A stretch of DNA of 64,000 bases, from the NCBI RefSeq assembly GCF_000004195.4, contig NC_030677.2, forward strand, positions 173,464,019 to 173,528,018, given 5' to 3'. How positions within the stretch are numbered: the stretch's first letter is position 1; every line of letters starts with the position of its first letter. The notes beneath the pieces were generated by a model, which worked only from the letters and a program-made list of their open reading frames with translations, had not been told where the DNA came from and ran no database searches. The DNA comes from Xenopus tropicalis. Its lineage: Eukaryota; Chordata; Amphibia; Anura; Pipidae. The translations under genes and the position numbers were made by a program. Positions 1 to 13,200 of this stretch are shown one piece after another.

Positions 1-44
1 TAGGTCCTTGTAAGGTAGAAGATTCCAGTAAACAACCCTTACCT

Positions 45-286
45 TTAGGGCTGTGGCAGACGGGGAGATTAGTCACCCACAACAAATCTCCCCGATATGC
101 CATCCCACCGGCTTGAATGTAAATCGCCGGTGGGATGGCATATGCGGCGCCGCGATTTCCAGAAATCACAGAAGTTGCCTTGAATTTACATTCAAGCCAG
201 TGGGATGGCATATCGGGGAGATTAGTCACCCGCGACAAGGGAGATTTGTTGCAGGCGACTAATCTCCCCGTCTGCCACGGCCCTTA
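45..286. mobile_element. palindromic MITE, family A (GGCACACGGGGAGATTAGTC type)
   Basis: Terminal inverted repeats AGGGCTGTGGCAGACGGGGA and its complement. Inner arms repeat the CCATCCCACCGG / CCGGTGGGATGG pairing around a GC-rich centre. Small open frames here are by-products of the palindrome. Same family as 11071-11415 and 47887-48129. Confidence 0.8.
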
Positions 287-1270
287 CCATCTGTTGGAAC
301 TGTTTGGCTTACAGATAAAAAGGAGTCATTATGGGAATCTATCTACATATTGCAAGGACTAAACATGGAGAAGCTTCAGTTTTTCCTGTTTAGCTTAAGA
401 AACAACAAAAATAATAGATTTTTTATTATTAAAATAATAGGCAAGAAGTATGGTCACTCAATTTACTATTAATTAAATTCACTTTGAATAAGAGGGTATA
501 CTATCTATTTAACACAGGTAATTAAGATCCTATTCTAAGCTATTGTTGTTCAGATGTTTTCCCTTTACAGCAATGTAAGCAGCAGTTAGTACTGTCTTTA
601 TCATTAAACGAAAGTGCAACCCTATCTCCCTGCAGGGAGATAACCTAAACAAATCTGTGACCTTGTTATGGGAATGAGTGAATCTGTCATTACTGAAACC
701 AGTCACAGCCTGAGAATGATATTATTTGTCAGTATTAGCCTCGAGAGTTGGCGCAAGTCACATCAAAATGAACTCCAATGGCTGCAGACACAAACCAGAT
801 GCCTCATTTCATGAAGCTAGTTCTTTTCATAGTTTTTATATGTTATTACTAAATGTTATTTACATAGCTCTAACATATTATTGCTTTTAAATTTTTTCAC
901 ATCGGTTCCAGCTCCCAGTGAGGAGCCCATTATCCCCAAAACCCTATCCAGAAAGCTCAGAGGGGTAGGGGGTCTTCAGGTCTCCTTCGCCACAAGGCAA
1001 GGGGACCCATTTTTTCTCACCCTACAGTCAAAAAGCCTAAAAGGGCAAGGAAGCCAGAGCCAGGTTTAAAAAAAATTCTTGCCTCAAGCCAGAAGCATAA
1101 GAGTAAATTTTAATATAAGGTACCAGGAAACAAAGAGCCAAGTGCCTGTCATCCTATCCACTAGGAAGAACCTACAAACTCAATGCCAATTGTACCCTTG
1201 TTAGAAATGAGACCTTGACTTCAACCAGTAAAATATTTCCGTTTCTTTTTAAGTTGGAATCTTAAACTGA
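287..1270. other. intergenic, nothing recognised
   Basis: AT-rich unique-looking sequence. No coding similarity or clear repeat ends seen. Confidence 0.5.
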
Positions 1271-1490
1271 TACAGGTATATGATTCTTTATTTGGAAACC
1301 CACTATACAGAAAGCTCTAAATTGTGGGAATGTCTTCTCCTATAGAGTTCATTTTAATTAAATAATTCACATTTAAAAAACTGATTTTTCTCTGTAATAA
1401 TAAAACAGTATCTTGTACTTGATCCAAACTATGATATAATTAATCCTTAATGGAGGCAAAACAAGCCTATTGGATTTAATGTTCATTGTA
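1271..1490. repeat. truncated copy of the TACAGGTATGGGA-type MITE
   Basis: Shares TTATTTGGAAACCCA, GTAATAATAAAACAGTA and CTTGTACTTGATCC with the full copies at 22297-22620 and 23573-23920. The right end is missing; another MITE starts at 1491. Confidence 0.75.
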
Positions 1491-1974
1491 TTAAAGTGGA
1501 CCTGTCACCCAGATATAAAAAGCTGTATAATACAAGTCATTTTCAAATTAAACATGAAACCCAAATTCATTTTTATATTAACACATCCAAACCCATTATA
1601 AAAGCAATTAAAAATCCCAGCTGTCAATCATATATTGCTTGCCCCGCCTCTATGCCTTAGGCATAGAGGCGGGGCAGACAATAACTTTAGCTTTCCGTTC
1701 AGCACTACCTAGATATGTCACTGCACATCTCACTTTCCCCCTCCCTCCTCCTCATCTAATTGTGTAAGCCAGTGCATGTGTATGGGCATCTGGTCCACCA
1801 TTCTGGCACATAAAAAAGATTTTGGCATGATGCAAAGCTTGCCTACAGTAATTCCAAGACGGTAGAGAAACAAGATTTATATTATTTATATAGAGTAAGT
1901 AAAGTTTATTTTGCTCAACTAACAATATAGAAAATAATTTGGAGTTATTTCTTAGGGTGACCGGTCCCCTTTAA
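1491..1974. mobile_element. TTAA-flanked MITE (T2/Kolobok-like), 484 bp
   Basis: Ends TTAAAGTGGACCTGTCACCC and the complement of TTAAAGGGGACCGGTCACCC, with TTAA at both borders. Inside, 1641-1675 is a perfect hairpin: GCCCCGCCTCTATGCC, a 3-base loop, and its complement. Confidence 0.8.
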
Positions 1975-2100
1975 TGTACGCCCTAAGCTTACAGGTACAT
2001 AAGGATATGCTGCTCTTTTCTTTCGGTTACCACCCTTACCTCCAAAATTTTAAGGTGTGGATCACACACACACACACAATGCAGCCAGGCAGTGACAGAT

Positions 2101-2254
2101 AATAGTATAAAATCGTTTTTGCTCCTGAGGAAGCGTGCCGTGAGCACGCGAAACACGTTGGGCTTTTTGTTGTGTCTGATATACTGCTTCACACTGTAAG
2201 TAGCCTGCATTGTGCAGGGGCTTTATTTTACATATTAAACGATTTTATACTATT
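2101..2254 (+). repeat. inverted-repeat element with hammerhead-like hairpin
   Basis: An 18-bp perfect inverted repeat (AATAGTATAAAATCGTTT at 2101-2118, complement at 2237-2254) encloses CTGAGGA (2125-2131), a 6-bp stem GCGTGC/GCACGC (2133-2138 with 2144-2149) and GAAAC (2150-2154). The order CTGANGA, stem II, GAAA is that of a hammerhead ribozyme core, but an extra A (2132) sits before stem II and stem I does not form next to it. Possibly a Penelope-type retroelement end. Confidence 0.5.
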
Positions 2255-3240
2255 TTCGATTCCTCTTCATTCCATATACTCTGAGGACTAAGGATGCACT
2301 GCAATCAATAGCCGGAATTGACTTCTCTACATGCTCTTATTTTAATTAAATCTGGTGAGCATTTACTTTGGACACATCGTGTGGGTGTGATACACTGCAT
2401 TGGGCTGATATATAAGCACTTTTGATTGTTCGATTCACTTAATATATTTGCACATTTTGCACCAAATTAGAACGCTAAAAATCTTTTAGCGTTTTAGTCA
2501 CAAAGAAAGTTTTGTACGTATTGCACTAGTTTTGCTTTTGTTTTTCTCTAATTCCATGCGCTTCCATCAACACGATTACACACATCTGAGACCCATCTAA
2601 AAAGGGAGGGTTGTTCTTATGAGGAGGCAGCACACGATCACACAGTTTCTACTATACTGAAGATTTGGTTTCAAAAATCTCCACCAAGAAGCGCTGAGTA
2701 TTTGGGGGACCACCCTATTAACTGTTACAGTGACAGATAATACAATTTCAAAGTTTGCCTTCTAAAATATTGAGGTGAATTGATTTTCTTTATTTATGCA
2801 GTCATACTGCATACTGGAATAGTGCTGTCACTTTATAATAACAGCCAAGAGACACTGTTTAACCACCCTACCAAGTAGAATCTACCAAACCCATCTAAAG
2901 ACATGATAGAGAAAATGATTGGCAATTCTGAAATAAGTACCCAAAATATTTTAAATATTATTACTGACATTGAAAATAAATTTTTTAAAGAAAGGGAGAA
3001 AATACCCCTCTTTTTGACATGAACTCATTCAGTTAGGCTTAGGTAAAAATGTTGCATAAATATTGTTCCCAATATGAAATAAAAGGCACTAAGCAGTAAC
3101 ACATAGCACTCAATAAGATGTTTGCTTTTAAACAGATGACCAGTAAATTCTACTTGCTGATTAGTTGCTATGAGTTACTGCATCTACGCAAACTTGGTGC
3201 TTTTTATTACATAACCCCAAATAAGTGCCAAAATTAGATT
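2255..3240. other. intergenic, no features recognised
   Basis: AT-rich. The stretch to about 2720 may belong to the repeat at 2101-2254 because it keeps its base composition and inverted motifs such as AACGCTAAAA...TTTTAGCGTT near 2470-2493. Confidence 0.4.
3203..3208 (-). promoter_or_regulatory. candidate WDR36 poly(A) signal
   Basis: The first canonical AATAAA I see on the minus strand after the stop codon (TTTATT on the plus strand). It would give a 3' UTR of about 0.87 kb. Nearer non-canonical signals cannot be excluded. Confidence 0.35.
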
Positions 3241-3242
3241 AA

Positions 3243-3247
<5 letters not shown>

Positions 3248-3297
<50 letters not shown>

Positions 3298-3340
3298 TAC
3301 ATATATACATATATATATACATATATACACACACACACAT
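3248..3340. repeat. (AT)n / (ATAC)n / (AC)n microsatellite
   Basis: About 25 AT units run into ATACAT repeats and then ACACACAC. Simple repeat in the WDR36 3' flank. Confidence 0.95.
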
Positions 3341-4074
3341 TCCAGTTTCAGAAGACACCATGAAACCTGTCTCAGACTCACAGGAACTATTTTCCAACCC
3401 TACCTAAAGCGGAAAGAAACAAAGTATGGGGTGGGGGGGTATGGGAGAGGATCCAGGAAGATGGCGACGATGACAGTTTTAGCCTGTGCTGATGCAGTTT
3501 TTTTTAGCAAACAGAAGCACTGGGCCAGGTAAGCAATTATTATCATTGGGGGTGCCTAATGATTGCCACCCCTTCCTCACTTTGTTCCATTGTGAAGCGA
3601 TGGATTATGGGAATTGAAAGAGTGTCTCTTTGCACCTTTGTTTCACAGACCCAACTAAATCAGATCATGCAAATAAGAGGTATTTAAATATGGTTAAAAA
3701 ATGAAAAAACAAACCAAAAATAAAATCTGAAAAACAGTTTATATATGTAAAATTTAGCAACAATATTTTAACATTTTTTTCCAGCACGGTACAAGAATTT
3801 GAATGAAATAATAGAATACGGCTGTAATGATTTAGCTCGCACATGACTGTGACATCATCTTCAACATTCCTTTTAAAAACTTGTGTGGAAAGAAGATGGT
3901 TGTGGATGTGTACAGTGTACAAGTCGTACATAATTTATGTACTTATGTTTTATACACACATTTCAGAATCTGAAACATGTAAGAACTATACTTTTTAGCA
4001 GTATTGCTAATCGACTGAAGTAGAACCAGGGCAAGAGATGAAATTCCAAAAGGCACCCACTTAACAGATGTCCC

Positions 4075-4224
4075 TCATAATAATGCACTTTTCATATAAT
4101 TTAGGACACACAAACTCTGGTTAAATAAAGTCTGCAGATTAAGCCACGTTTCTTCTAGACTCGGTAGTACTGCATTGATCTCCTCCAAAAGGATGGGTTC
4201 GGATGATATGAACTTAAGATGCAG
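4075..4224 (-). CDS. wdr36: WDR36 exon 23 with stop codon
   Basis: Encodes [20 protein letters not shown], then [17 protein letters not shown] and TGA at 4077-4075. The C-terminus is nearly identical to the mammalian protein, so the ORF is intact to its natural end. Confidence 0.97.
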   Translation of the reverse strand: MHLKFISSEPILLEEINAVLPSLEETWLNLQTLFNQSLCVLNYMKSALL

Positions 4225-7200
4225 CTGGAAAGAGCAGAGCATACATTTTAGAGGAAAGAAAACTGTTGATAAATTCATTTCACACAGAATTTTGTTCATG
4301 TTAGCACTTGACATCACTAAAAAGTATATTTCTAAAGCGTTGGGCTGAGGATATAATGATACTGACATGACTTCTGTGAACCAGCCGAGCCACAATTAAT
4401 GTATTCTCAATATGTTCCCAATGCTGCCTAACATTAGCATAGAAAATGTCTTTTTAAAAAACCAAAAAAAACCAAACAGGTGGCCACAAAGAGCTGGAGC
4501 TGCTTTCTGCCTGAGCTCAGCAGCAATCAGAACACCCTGCCTGCCACTAGCCTAAGATATATGAAGTAAAACACTAGTGTAAGTCATCATTTTACAGTAG
4601 ATAAGGTGAACTTAAAGGTCACACAACAGTACTGCACTAGTTTAACCCCAAAAGCATCTATAACAGAAAAGCGGCTTCCCACACACCAGATGTATTTCAT
4701 TCATGTTAAAAGGACAGTTACCTTCAGGAACAAAGCAAGATATGCCTGGGCCACCTCAAAGTCCTTCTTTGTATCAAGCATGCTTTGGATCATTTTTAGG
4801 AAACTTTGCATCACCTCTACTGAACCTCCATTCTCAGGAGCCAGGTTCCGTAGCTCAGTGTCAACACTAGATGGACCCATTTCCTTAATTGTTTTCAATG
4901 GAACGCTATCTGTGGAAAAAAGTATAAAATATACTTGTCAAATGCACTGATTGGATTTTCACTAAATAATGCAGAACAGTGAAATTGAAAGCACTTTCTT
5001 TATACACCTGATCCCTCTTTGGCTCTTCAGAATTTAGAATATGTCCCAGGACCAGAGACAGCAGACACATGGTGACCACAGCTCCAATGTTGCCCTTTGA
5101 ATTTCAGACTCCTCAACATCATTCCCTGACATCTTACTACGCAGTGTCTCCAGCAGCACTTTTGTCTGCCCCAATGTACTTTTCAGCCTCTATGCACTTA
5201 TACTAATACAACAGTTTTATTGTCTTTTTACTATTTTGCCCTACAAATTGCTTCATTGCTAGTGTAAGCACTGCTCTCATTGTGTAATTATGTTTTTACT
5301 ACATGCCACTCTGCTTTGTCCTGGATTATTTTTGCAGATATCATTTTCACTCCACTGGAACTGGAATTTTGAGGGGAAGTCTCCAGGAAGAAATGGATCC
5401 AACAGATATTATGATTGAGCAGCAGTTGGGACTCACTGATTTAATTACAGAACTGGGATTTTGACCACTGCCCTCACTTACATACATATTTGTAGTAATT
5501 TTATTCTCCATTGTTCTAACTTACTGGAGAAAACTATTGTGTACAGCACTAATTTTCTAAAGCCTGGGGCAATGTTACTAATTATATGCATATGAACTAT
5601 CAAGCTATTTAGAACTTTTTTACAACTATCTATGTCACAAAATCTAACAGGTGGGGGAATTTTGCCAGTAAAATAATTCAAGTACACAGACTGTATAGGT
5701 CCTAACTGTAATTTATATATACATTATATGTCAGAATTAAATGCATATATCCTGTGATAAACATGAAAAAACAGATTAGTATTTAAAATGAAAATGATTG
5801 ATATTTTAAACTTACAGTTTTGACGAGTCAGGGCTTCTTCTAGCTGGACAAAGAAAGCTGACTTCTGTTCAAGAACCCCAAGATTTACTATTTTGGACTT
5901 GGAATAAAAGAATAGTTGATGATTATATAATTTCACCACAAAAAACATTATTTAGTAAAAACATCTATTTAGTTGGTAAGGCAATTTTAATAACAAGCCA
6001 AAAAAGTCACAACATTTGGACAAGTAAATGCTGCTTTAGAAGCAGGCTTTTTCCACTTAGGGGGAGATTTACTAAGACATGAACGCTCCGAGCGTATTCT
6101 CGCCGTTTTTTTTTTCGCGCTCGCTCAACTTTTTCGCTTGGCCGCACGAAAAATTCGGAAAGGCTCTGCCGCTGTTTAAAATGGTTGGTACGAAAATTTT
6201 GTGACTTTGGAATCACCAATATGATATTATCGTGACTAATACGATTTTTTCGTAAGCATTTTTGGGATATTTGCGATCTTCAGAAATTTTCGTTTCCAAT
6301 CCGAGTTTTTCCCATTCATGACTCCAATTTATTGGATTAGTAAATCTGCCCTTTGGAGTGGCAATAATGTATTACCAAATGATGCATTGAATCTAGACTA
6401 TCAACTTAGCCAATCCTCAGAATAAGAACAGAACAAGTGATAAGCTCGGCCCACCCAACCAAAAAAATGTCTGAAATTATTAGATCTATGAACTTTAATT
6501 ACCTGTGATGTATCGCCTTGTGCATCAGATGCAAAGCGTGGTACCAGTCCAGGCAGAGTTGGAATAAAAAAGGGAGCAGATTTAGGCACTTTAGGAGGCT
6601 CTTTAGGTTTGTTTCTTTGCTGTGGAAAAATATATATTTTATCTGGTAAGCAAAAACAATTACATTCATCTGGTTAATATAAAGTAACTTTTGTATACTT
6701 TTTAATACTGGAAATAAACAACACAGTAAATAAGTGAAAAATATTAAAATATGCACTCTCTTCAGACACTGCTAGTTAAAAGGAGATGTTCACCCTCAGA
6801 CAACATCCTGAATTAAATTATTCAGGTTTAAAAATGACACGCTACTTGTATTTAATAATGTTTCAAAACATGAATTCCATATATATAACTCTTGCTAAAA
6901 TGACACCAAAGTTTATCTACATACCTTAATGATGTCAAGGTTTAAGAGATTCTTCCATCTAGACTCGGGCAGTAAGGACAATGTCACCAGCTTCTCTCCC
7001 AGTTGTTCTGGAGATTCATACTCCATTATGTCTTCATTTGTGTTTTCAACTTCCACCACTGTTTCTTCAACTTAATATAAAATAAATACAGAAAAAATAA
7101 AATACGGCATAAGGCATTGTTAGTCAACGGTAGAATAATTTTTGAGTAAGACAAGAATTAAGTAAGAGGCCTCCAAGCACAGGCATAGACCCCACAGAAC

Positions 7201-10200
7201 AGGTATGGCATGTATACTCTCCATCCAGGTCATTTCACATCAGGTTAACATAAATAGACGGTACATTAGAAGAGAGAAGAGAATTACAGCCTGTCTCTGG
7301 ATTTAGACTGTATGGTAGGTCTATGTGGCCCCTGATAATATTTCTTAAAGGAAAACTAAAGCTTAACTAAAGAAGTAGGATAGAAATGTTGTAAATTATG
7401 TTTTGTGTTTCTGTAGCAGCCCAAGTCAACTACATCTCTTTAGCAATGAAGATCTGTGCTCCCAGTAAGCCCACAACTTCTTTTTTGCTGATTTACTGCA
7501 TATGCTCTGTGCTGCTGTCAGTTACTGAGTTTAGGGACAAACTCACAATATACTGTATATATAGAATATAATTGTCACAATATAAGACTGATTAGTAATT
7601 AACAGAGATAATTACTACATGAGAGCTCTGAAACCAGTGCTATTAGCATCAGATTTTAATAATCACCCCGTTAGGAGCAGCTTATATGACAGACACGCAT
7701 CATTTTGTTTGCTTGATAATTTCAGTCAACCCCTAAGCTCAGCTTCTCAACAGCTGCTCAGAGCACACTGAGCATGTGAGTGTCGCAGACACTTCTAACA
7801 GAAGTGTCCAGTATGGTCACCCCCTAAGACAACTTTAAAAGACTGGATTATTACTTCTATAGAAATGCTGAACCTTTAGGCTGGTTCAATAAGTTCATTA
7901 TATAAAATATGGCATGTCTAGCCATATTAATTTTTAGGATTTAGTTCTCCTTTAAGTGAATATACTTTGAAAAGTTGTACAAATATCTGTGTTAAAGAGG
8001 ACAGACGACCACTGTGACATGGTAGATTAAATTTTGCTCGGTGATTTCTTTGGAATTTGCTATTCACATTCAGGATGCACAACAGACTTTGACATGGGGT
8101 ATTTAGTTGAACAAAAATAAGGGATGCACCAAACCCTGGAATTCGGTATTCAGCCGAACCACCCCCAAATCCTTGGGAATAGATTGGGCTGAATACTGGA
8201 CTGGAACTGGATGCAGAATTTATGGAAAATGATGGGGGGAAAACGCTGATGTTACACGTGCGTGGCAATTTTTTTTCCAATACACAGGGTTCAGATTTGG
8301 TACGGCCAGGCTCTTGGATTCGGTGGAATCAGAATCCTAATAAAAATGCCTTGGATTCAGCTAAATCAGCAATTAGGTGCACATAGGCATTGGCCAAATC
8401 CAAAAATTATATAATTTAGCGGTACATTGCTCTCAATATTAAATTTCTATGTACTGGCAGATCTTTTCTTATTGCAGTTTTGTGAGGTTGTCTAATTTGG
8501 TTCCATTTTTGAGATTTTTTTTAACCATATCTTACCCTCCATTTCATCAGCACCGCCAGGAAGCATGACGACAGTAGGCTCAAAATCTGCAGGAAGCGGG
8601 CGCAAGGAAATCAAGGAGAACAATGACTTGTTGGACCTAAAAAATGATATAAATCTCATTATGATATAGTAAAGAAAGCAAAAACATTATATTATTTTAA
8701 TCAGAACTGAACATGTCAAGTATGGGGCACTGAGATAACAAAGTTAAGTCTCCACAAATTTATGGATTCATTAGTACAGAAAGAATTGCCATGATTTATG
8801 AAAATTCTAAATAAATGCTATGTCCTCTAATCATCTAATACCTCAAAAGTGTGTACGTTTAGCATTGCACTATGATTTAGCAGCATAAAATATCTAGAAT
8901 ACCACACTTGGTTATTAGAAGAATTTGTTATTAGCAAAAGGTGCACACAGACTACCAGAGGCTAGAAGGAACTGATTAACTTTAATAGCAAATCAACTCC
9001 TAATACGCCCCACGCCCCTACAGACCTGCTTAGCTTTGCCTTAAATAGGAACGGTATGTGACAAGTACAAATAACTGCAGAACAGAATAAAACTGCAGTC
9101 CTTATCATATCATCTAAAACGACTGCTATGTGCACAGAGATTTGGAAAATCTGGGGCATTCTGAACTCTCTATCTTAAAAAAACATACCAATTACTGATT
9201 CAAACAGTTATATATACTGCAATATACAGGTATACATATATTATCTGGAATGCTTGTGACCTGGGGTTTCCCAGAAAAGGGACCACCTTATATCAGCTAA
9301 AAATCATTTAAACATTAAATAATCTCAATAGGATTGTTTTGGCATGGTTTCCAAGTACAAGGTACTCTATTATTATTATTATTACAGGGAAAAAAAAATG
9401 TTTAAAATGGAGTCTGGCTTTCCCATACAATAGGATAGTTATCTATTTTATTTTTATTCACGTTTCTCTAAATGTATGCATTTTAAGGCTGTATGTTGCA
9501 GCTTGTCTGTACAAGGTTTTTGATAAATCTAGGTTGGTAATCTTTCAAATAGACCCCGTCTCTGCCACTTAAACCAATAACAGTGCAGTTGTGCCCATAT
9601 ATGTCATGTGCATAACAGTTATTGGTTTCAGTGGCTTAAGCCAATTGGGTAGACTTGTTCCATATGCACTGTCTGCACAGAAGGCAATGCCAGCGCGGCG
9701 GTCCTACTTTATGGTGTGCATGTGTGTCAGACAGGGTGCATCTACAAGGTTGCTTACCTAAACTCAGCAAGCCGCAGGTACTGTAAAGGCAAACTGCAAT
9801 ATGCAATTATAAAATGCATAAAATAAAATATATACCAATTTTTTTTAAAAAATTTCATTTTATTAGGTAATTAAGTACAAATCTCACAAAGATAGGTCTA
9901 AGAATTGAGACGCTCTTAAATTAACCTTATTGTCCTTGTCTGTACCCGCTTTAAAACATTACAAGCTTTGCTCTTGTCTGTGGCTTATTGCCCACAAAGT
10001 CTTGTGCAGCTCTGCCACAGTAGAAGAGTAAAATACTGCAATATTGCTTCAATATAGCCGGTGTTGTTGGTCTCTTGGTTCAGAGAGCAGCATTAAGAGG
10101 CAACACGCAAACAGCACTCTGATACAAGTTGCACCTCCTGCTGCTCCCTACCTTGCGCCTCTGAATGCCGCCAAGGTAAGGGGCAGGACACCCCTATGTA

Positions 10201-13200
10201 AATCCTCCTGTCCTCACCCACAGTACTGACTAATGCAGTCAGTGCTATATTAGAGAAGAAAGCTACAGATCAATGCATTCTAACTGTAGCCTGCAGCAAG
10301 TTAAACAATGCAGTATGCAGCCTAAAGAGTACAAAAAATAGTCGATTGTGGCTTATCTTACACTTTGCACACTGCTTTTAAATAATCCAGAGTTTTTATG
10401 AGAAAGAAATTCAGATTAGACATGCAAAAGCTTTTTCTTAACAGAAAAAAACATCTCTTACCACAAGTATATGCCAAGATCATCCACATGAGCTGTGGCC
10501 AGAAAATCCCCTGTAGGTGATAAAGTGAGACTCACAACTGCAGAATCTAACAAGAAGCAATCAATGAGGCTGTGGGGAATAAAGAAGAGAGTGAGTGAAA
10601 TAATTACAGTATGGAGAGTGCAAGGCACACACTTCTGTTTTATGAGCTGAAAGTAAGCTCCAAGTCAAAACAGAACCATCAGTAATAATTTGCCCCTTAC
10701 ATTACAAGGCTAGCTTACCATCCAGATGGAAGATCCCACACTTTAATTGTACAGTCCATGGATGCAGTTAACAACCAACGACCATCAGGGCTAAAAGTCT
10801 TGCAAAATAGAAAAATCAAAAATGTTAGAATTAAAAATGAATATAAAACATTCAGCAGGTGACAATACCATAAGAGAAAAAGAAAGCATTATTTAGAAGT
10901 GTTAAAATACTGAAATCATTTTAGTGTAGTCAATGGATATTGCCTCTGGCATAACTGGTAAATTTTTCAAGTGGTAATTCCCGCTAACTACAAGATGCAA
11001 GAGACTTGTTGCCCATGGTTAGCGCAGATTTCCCCCAGACGGCAAATCTCCCCATGTGCCATCAACCCCTTAAGGGCTCTGGCACACGGGGGAGATTAGT
11101 CGCCCGAGATAAAACTCCCTGTTCGCGGGCGACTAATCTCCCCGAGTTGCCTACCCCTGCCATCCCACCGGCGAACATGTAAGTCGCCGGCGGGATGGCA
11201 GACGCGGCGGGGCAATTTCAGGGAATCGCCGAAAAAGACTCGCGAGTCTTTTTCGCCGATTTGCGCGAAATCGTGCTGCCGCGTCTGCCATCCCGCCGGC
11301 GACTTACATGTTCGCCGGTGGGATGGCAGGGGTAGGCAACTCGGGGAGATTAGTCGCCCGCGAACAGGGAGTTTTATCGCGGGCGACTAATCTCCCCCGT
11401 GTGCCAGAGCCCTTAGGGCCAGTGTTTACACTTGGTAAACTAAAATATGAAAGAGGTTTGGCAAGACTTTAAAGGGAAACGAAAGGTAAAGTCACTTGGG
11501 GGTGCCAAAATGTTAGGCACCCCCAAGTGACTTTAACCGCTTACCTTGTACCCCGGGCTGGTGCCCCTGTTGGGAGAAAACAGCACCAGCCCGGGGCACC
11601 TGGAGCGCAGCGCTTCCGTGTTCTGGCTTCCTCTTCCTGAATGCCAGCGGTGGGCGCATGCGCAGTAGAGTGAAAAGCCGACTTTAATGTTTAAGTTCGG
11701 CTTTTCTCTTTACTGCGCATGCGCGCGCAGCGAAACGAGAGGAAGGAAGCGCCGGCAGCTACCCCGGGCTGGTGCTGTTCCCTCCTCACAGGGGCACCAG
11801 CCCGGGGTAAAAGGTAGGTGGTCAAAGTCACTTGGGGGTGCCTAACATTTTGGCACCCCCAAGTGACTTTGACTTTCTTTTCCCTTTAAACATTGCAGAT
11901 CTTTGGCTAAAGGTTTAACAGCTATATTCCAGTATTGTCTGAAAGGATTACCATGTCATTAACTCTTCCATTGTGCCCCTGGAATCTTCTCACGAGTCTC
12001 CTTGTTTCGATATCAAAAATATTTAAGGTGAAATCATCCAGGGCAACTGCAAGCATAGCACTGTCAGAATAAAGAAAAAGTTCAAATCTCTATCCGTGTC
12101 TAAAATCACAATGCATGCATAAATCTCACACCATGAATGCACAACGACAAAGGCCACTGTAAAATCTAAGCAAATGTCTTTCACTGCAGTGGCAGAAAGC
12201 GCAGTTCAAGACCAGGTAGCAATGTTTCCTCTAATTTCTTCTTGGCTGTGCGCACAAAAAATTTATATTGTGCACGCTCTCTAAAACTGCATGAGCACTG
12301 GTGCGCACAGTCCAAAATTATGTGTCTTTTTTGAGCACACCTCAATTTATTGTGTACGCTGGTGATAAAGCAAAGCCTTGCACATAATCAGTGATCGAAG
12401 AGATACTGTAATGAGTGTGAAGGTGGCCATACACGCACCGATATTATCGTACGAAACCTCGTTTCGTACGATAATCGGTGCGTGTATGGCATGTCAGCGA
12501 GCCGACCGATATCGCAGGAAGCTGCTGAAATCGGTCGGCTCGCCGATCGGCCAAGTTAGAAAATTTTGATCGGGCGCCATAGAAGGCGCCTGACCAAAAT
12601 TCTCCCTTCAGAGCTGAATCGGCAGAAGGAGGTAGAAATCCTATTGTTTCTACCTCCTTACCTGCCGATTCAGCCCTGAATGGTGTGTGGCGGATCTGAC
12701 GATGTTTCGTGCGACCGATGGTCGTACGAAACATCGTCGGATCGCCACGTGTATGGCCAGCTTGAGAATCTAAACCAGCGGGGTTCCCTGGGTACCAAAT
12801 GCCCAGAGTGTCAGTAGTTAACAGTGGCCCTCACCATCTGGGGGAGTCTAGTACAGATATTTAAGGGACAATGTTCCTCTCCATTGTAAATGAAGATATA
12901 AGATGTAACCAGGCATTTCCAAAGTGTATTAAGGCGTTATGCTGCAGACTAAGGGGCACATTTACTAACCCACGAACGGGCCGAATGCGTCCAATTGCGT
13001 TTTTTTCGTAATGATCGGTATTTTGCGATTTTTTCGGAAAATTGTCGCGACTTTTCGTTACTAATACGATTTGTGCGAAAAAACGCTAGTTTTTCGTAGC
13101 CATTCCGAAAGTTGCGCAAAATCTGGCGATTTTTCGTAGCGTTAAAACTTGCGCAAAAAGTTGCGATTTTTTCGTAGCGTTAAAACTTGCGCGAAACGTC

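Noticed and set aside
2101..2180. A functional hammerhead ribozyme
   Set aside because: An extra base separates CTGAGGA from stem II and bases next to the cleavage position do not pair as stem I. Kept only as a hammerhead-like motif.
4606..4950. Plus-strand 114-codon frame
   Set aside because: It is the antisense shadow of WDR36 exon 22.
12444..12734. 96-codon minus-strand frame and other frames in MITEs (53-362, 13187-13430, 23083-23349)
   Set aside because: They coincide with palindromes whose complementary arms create paired frames on both strands.
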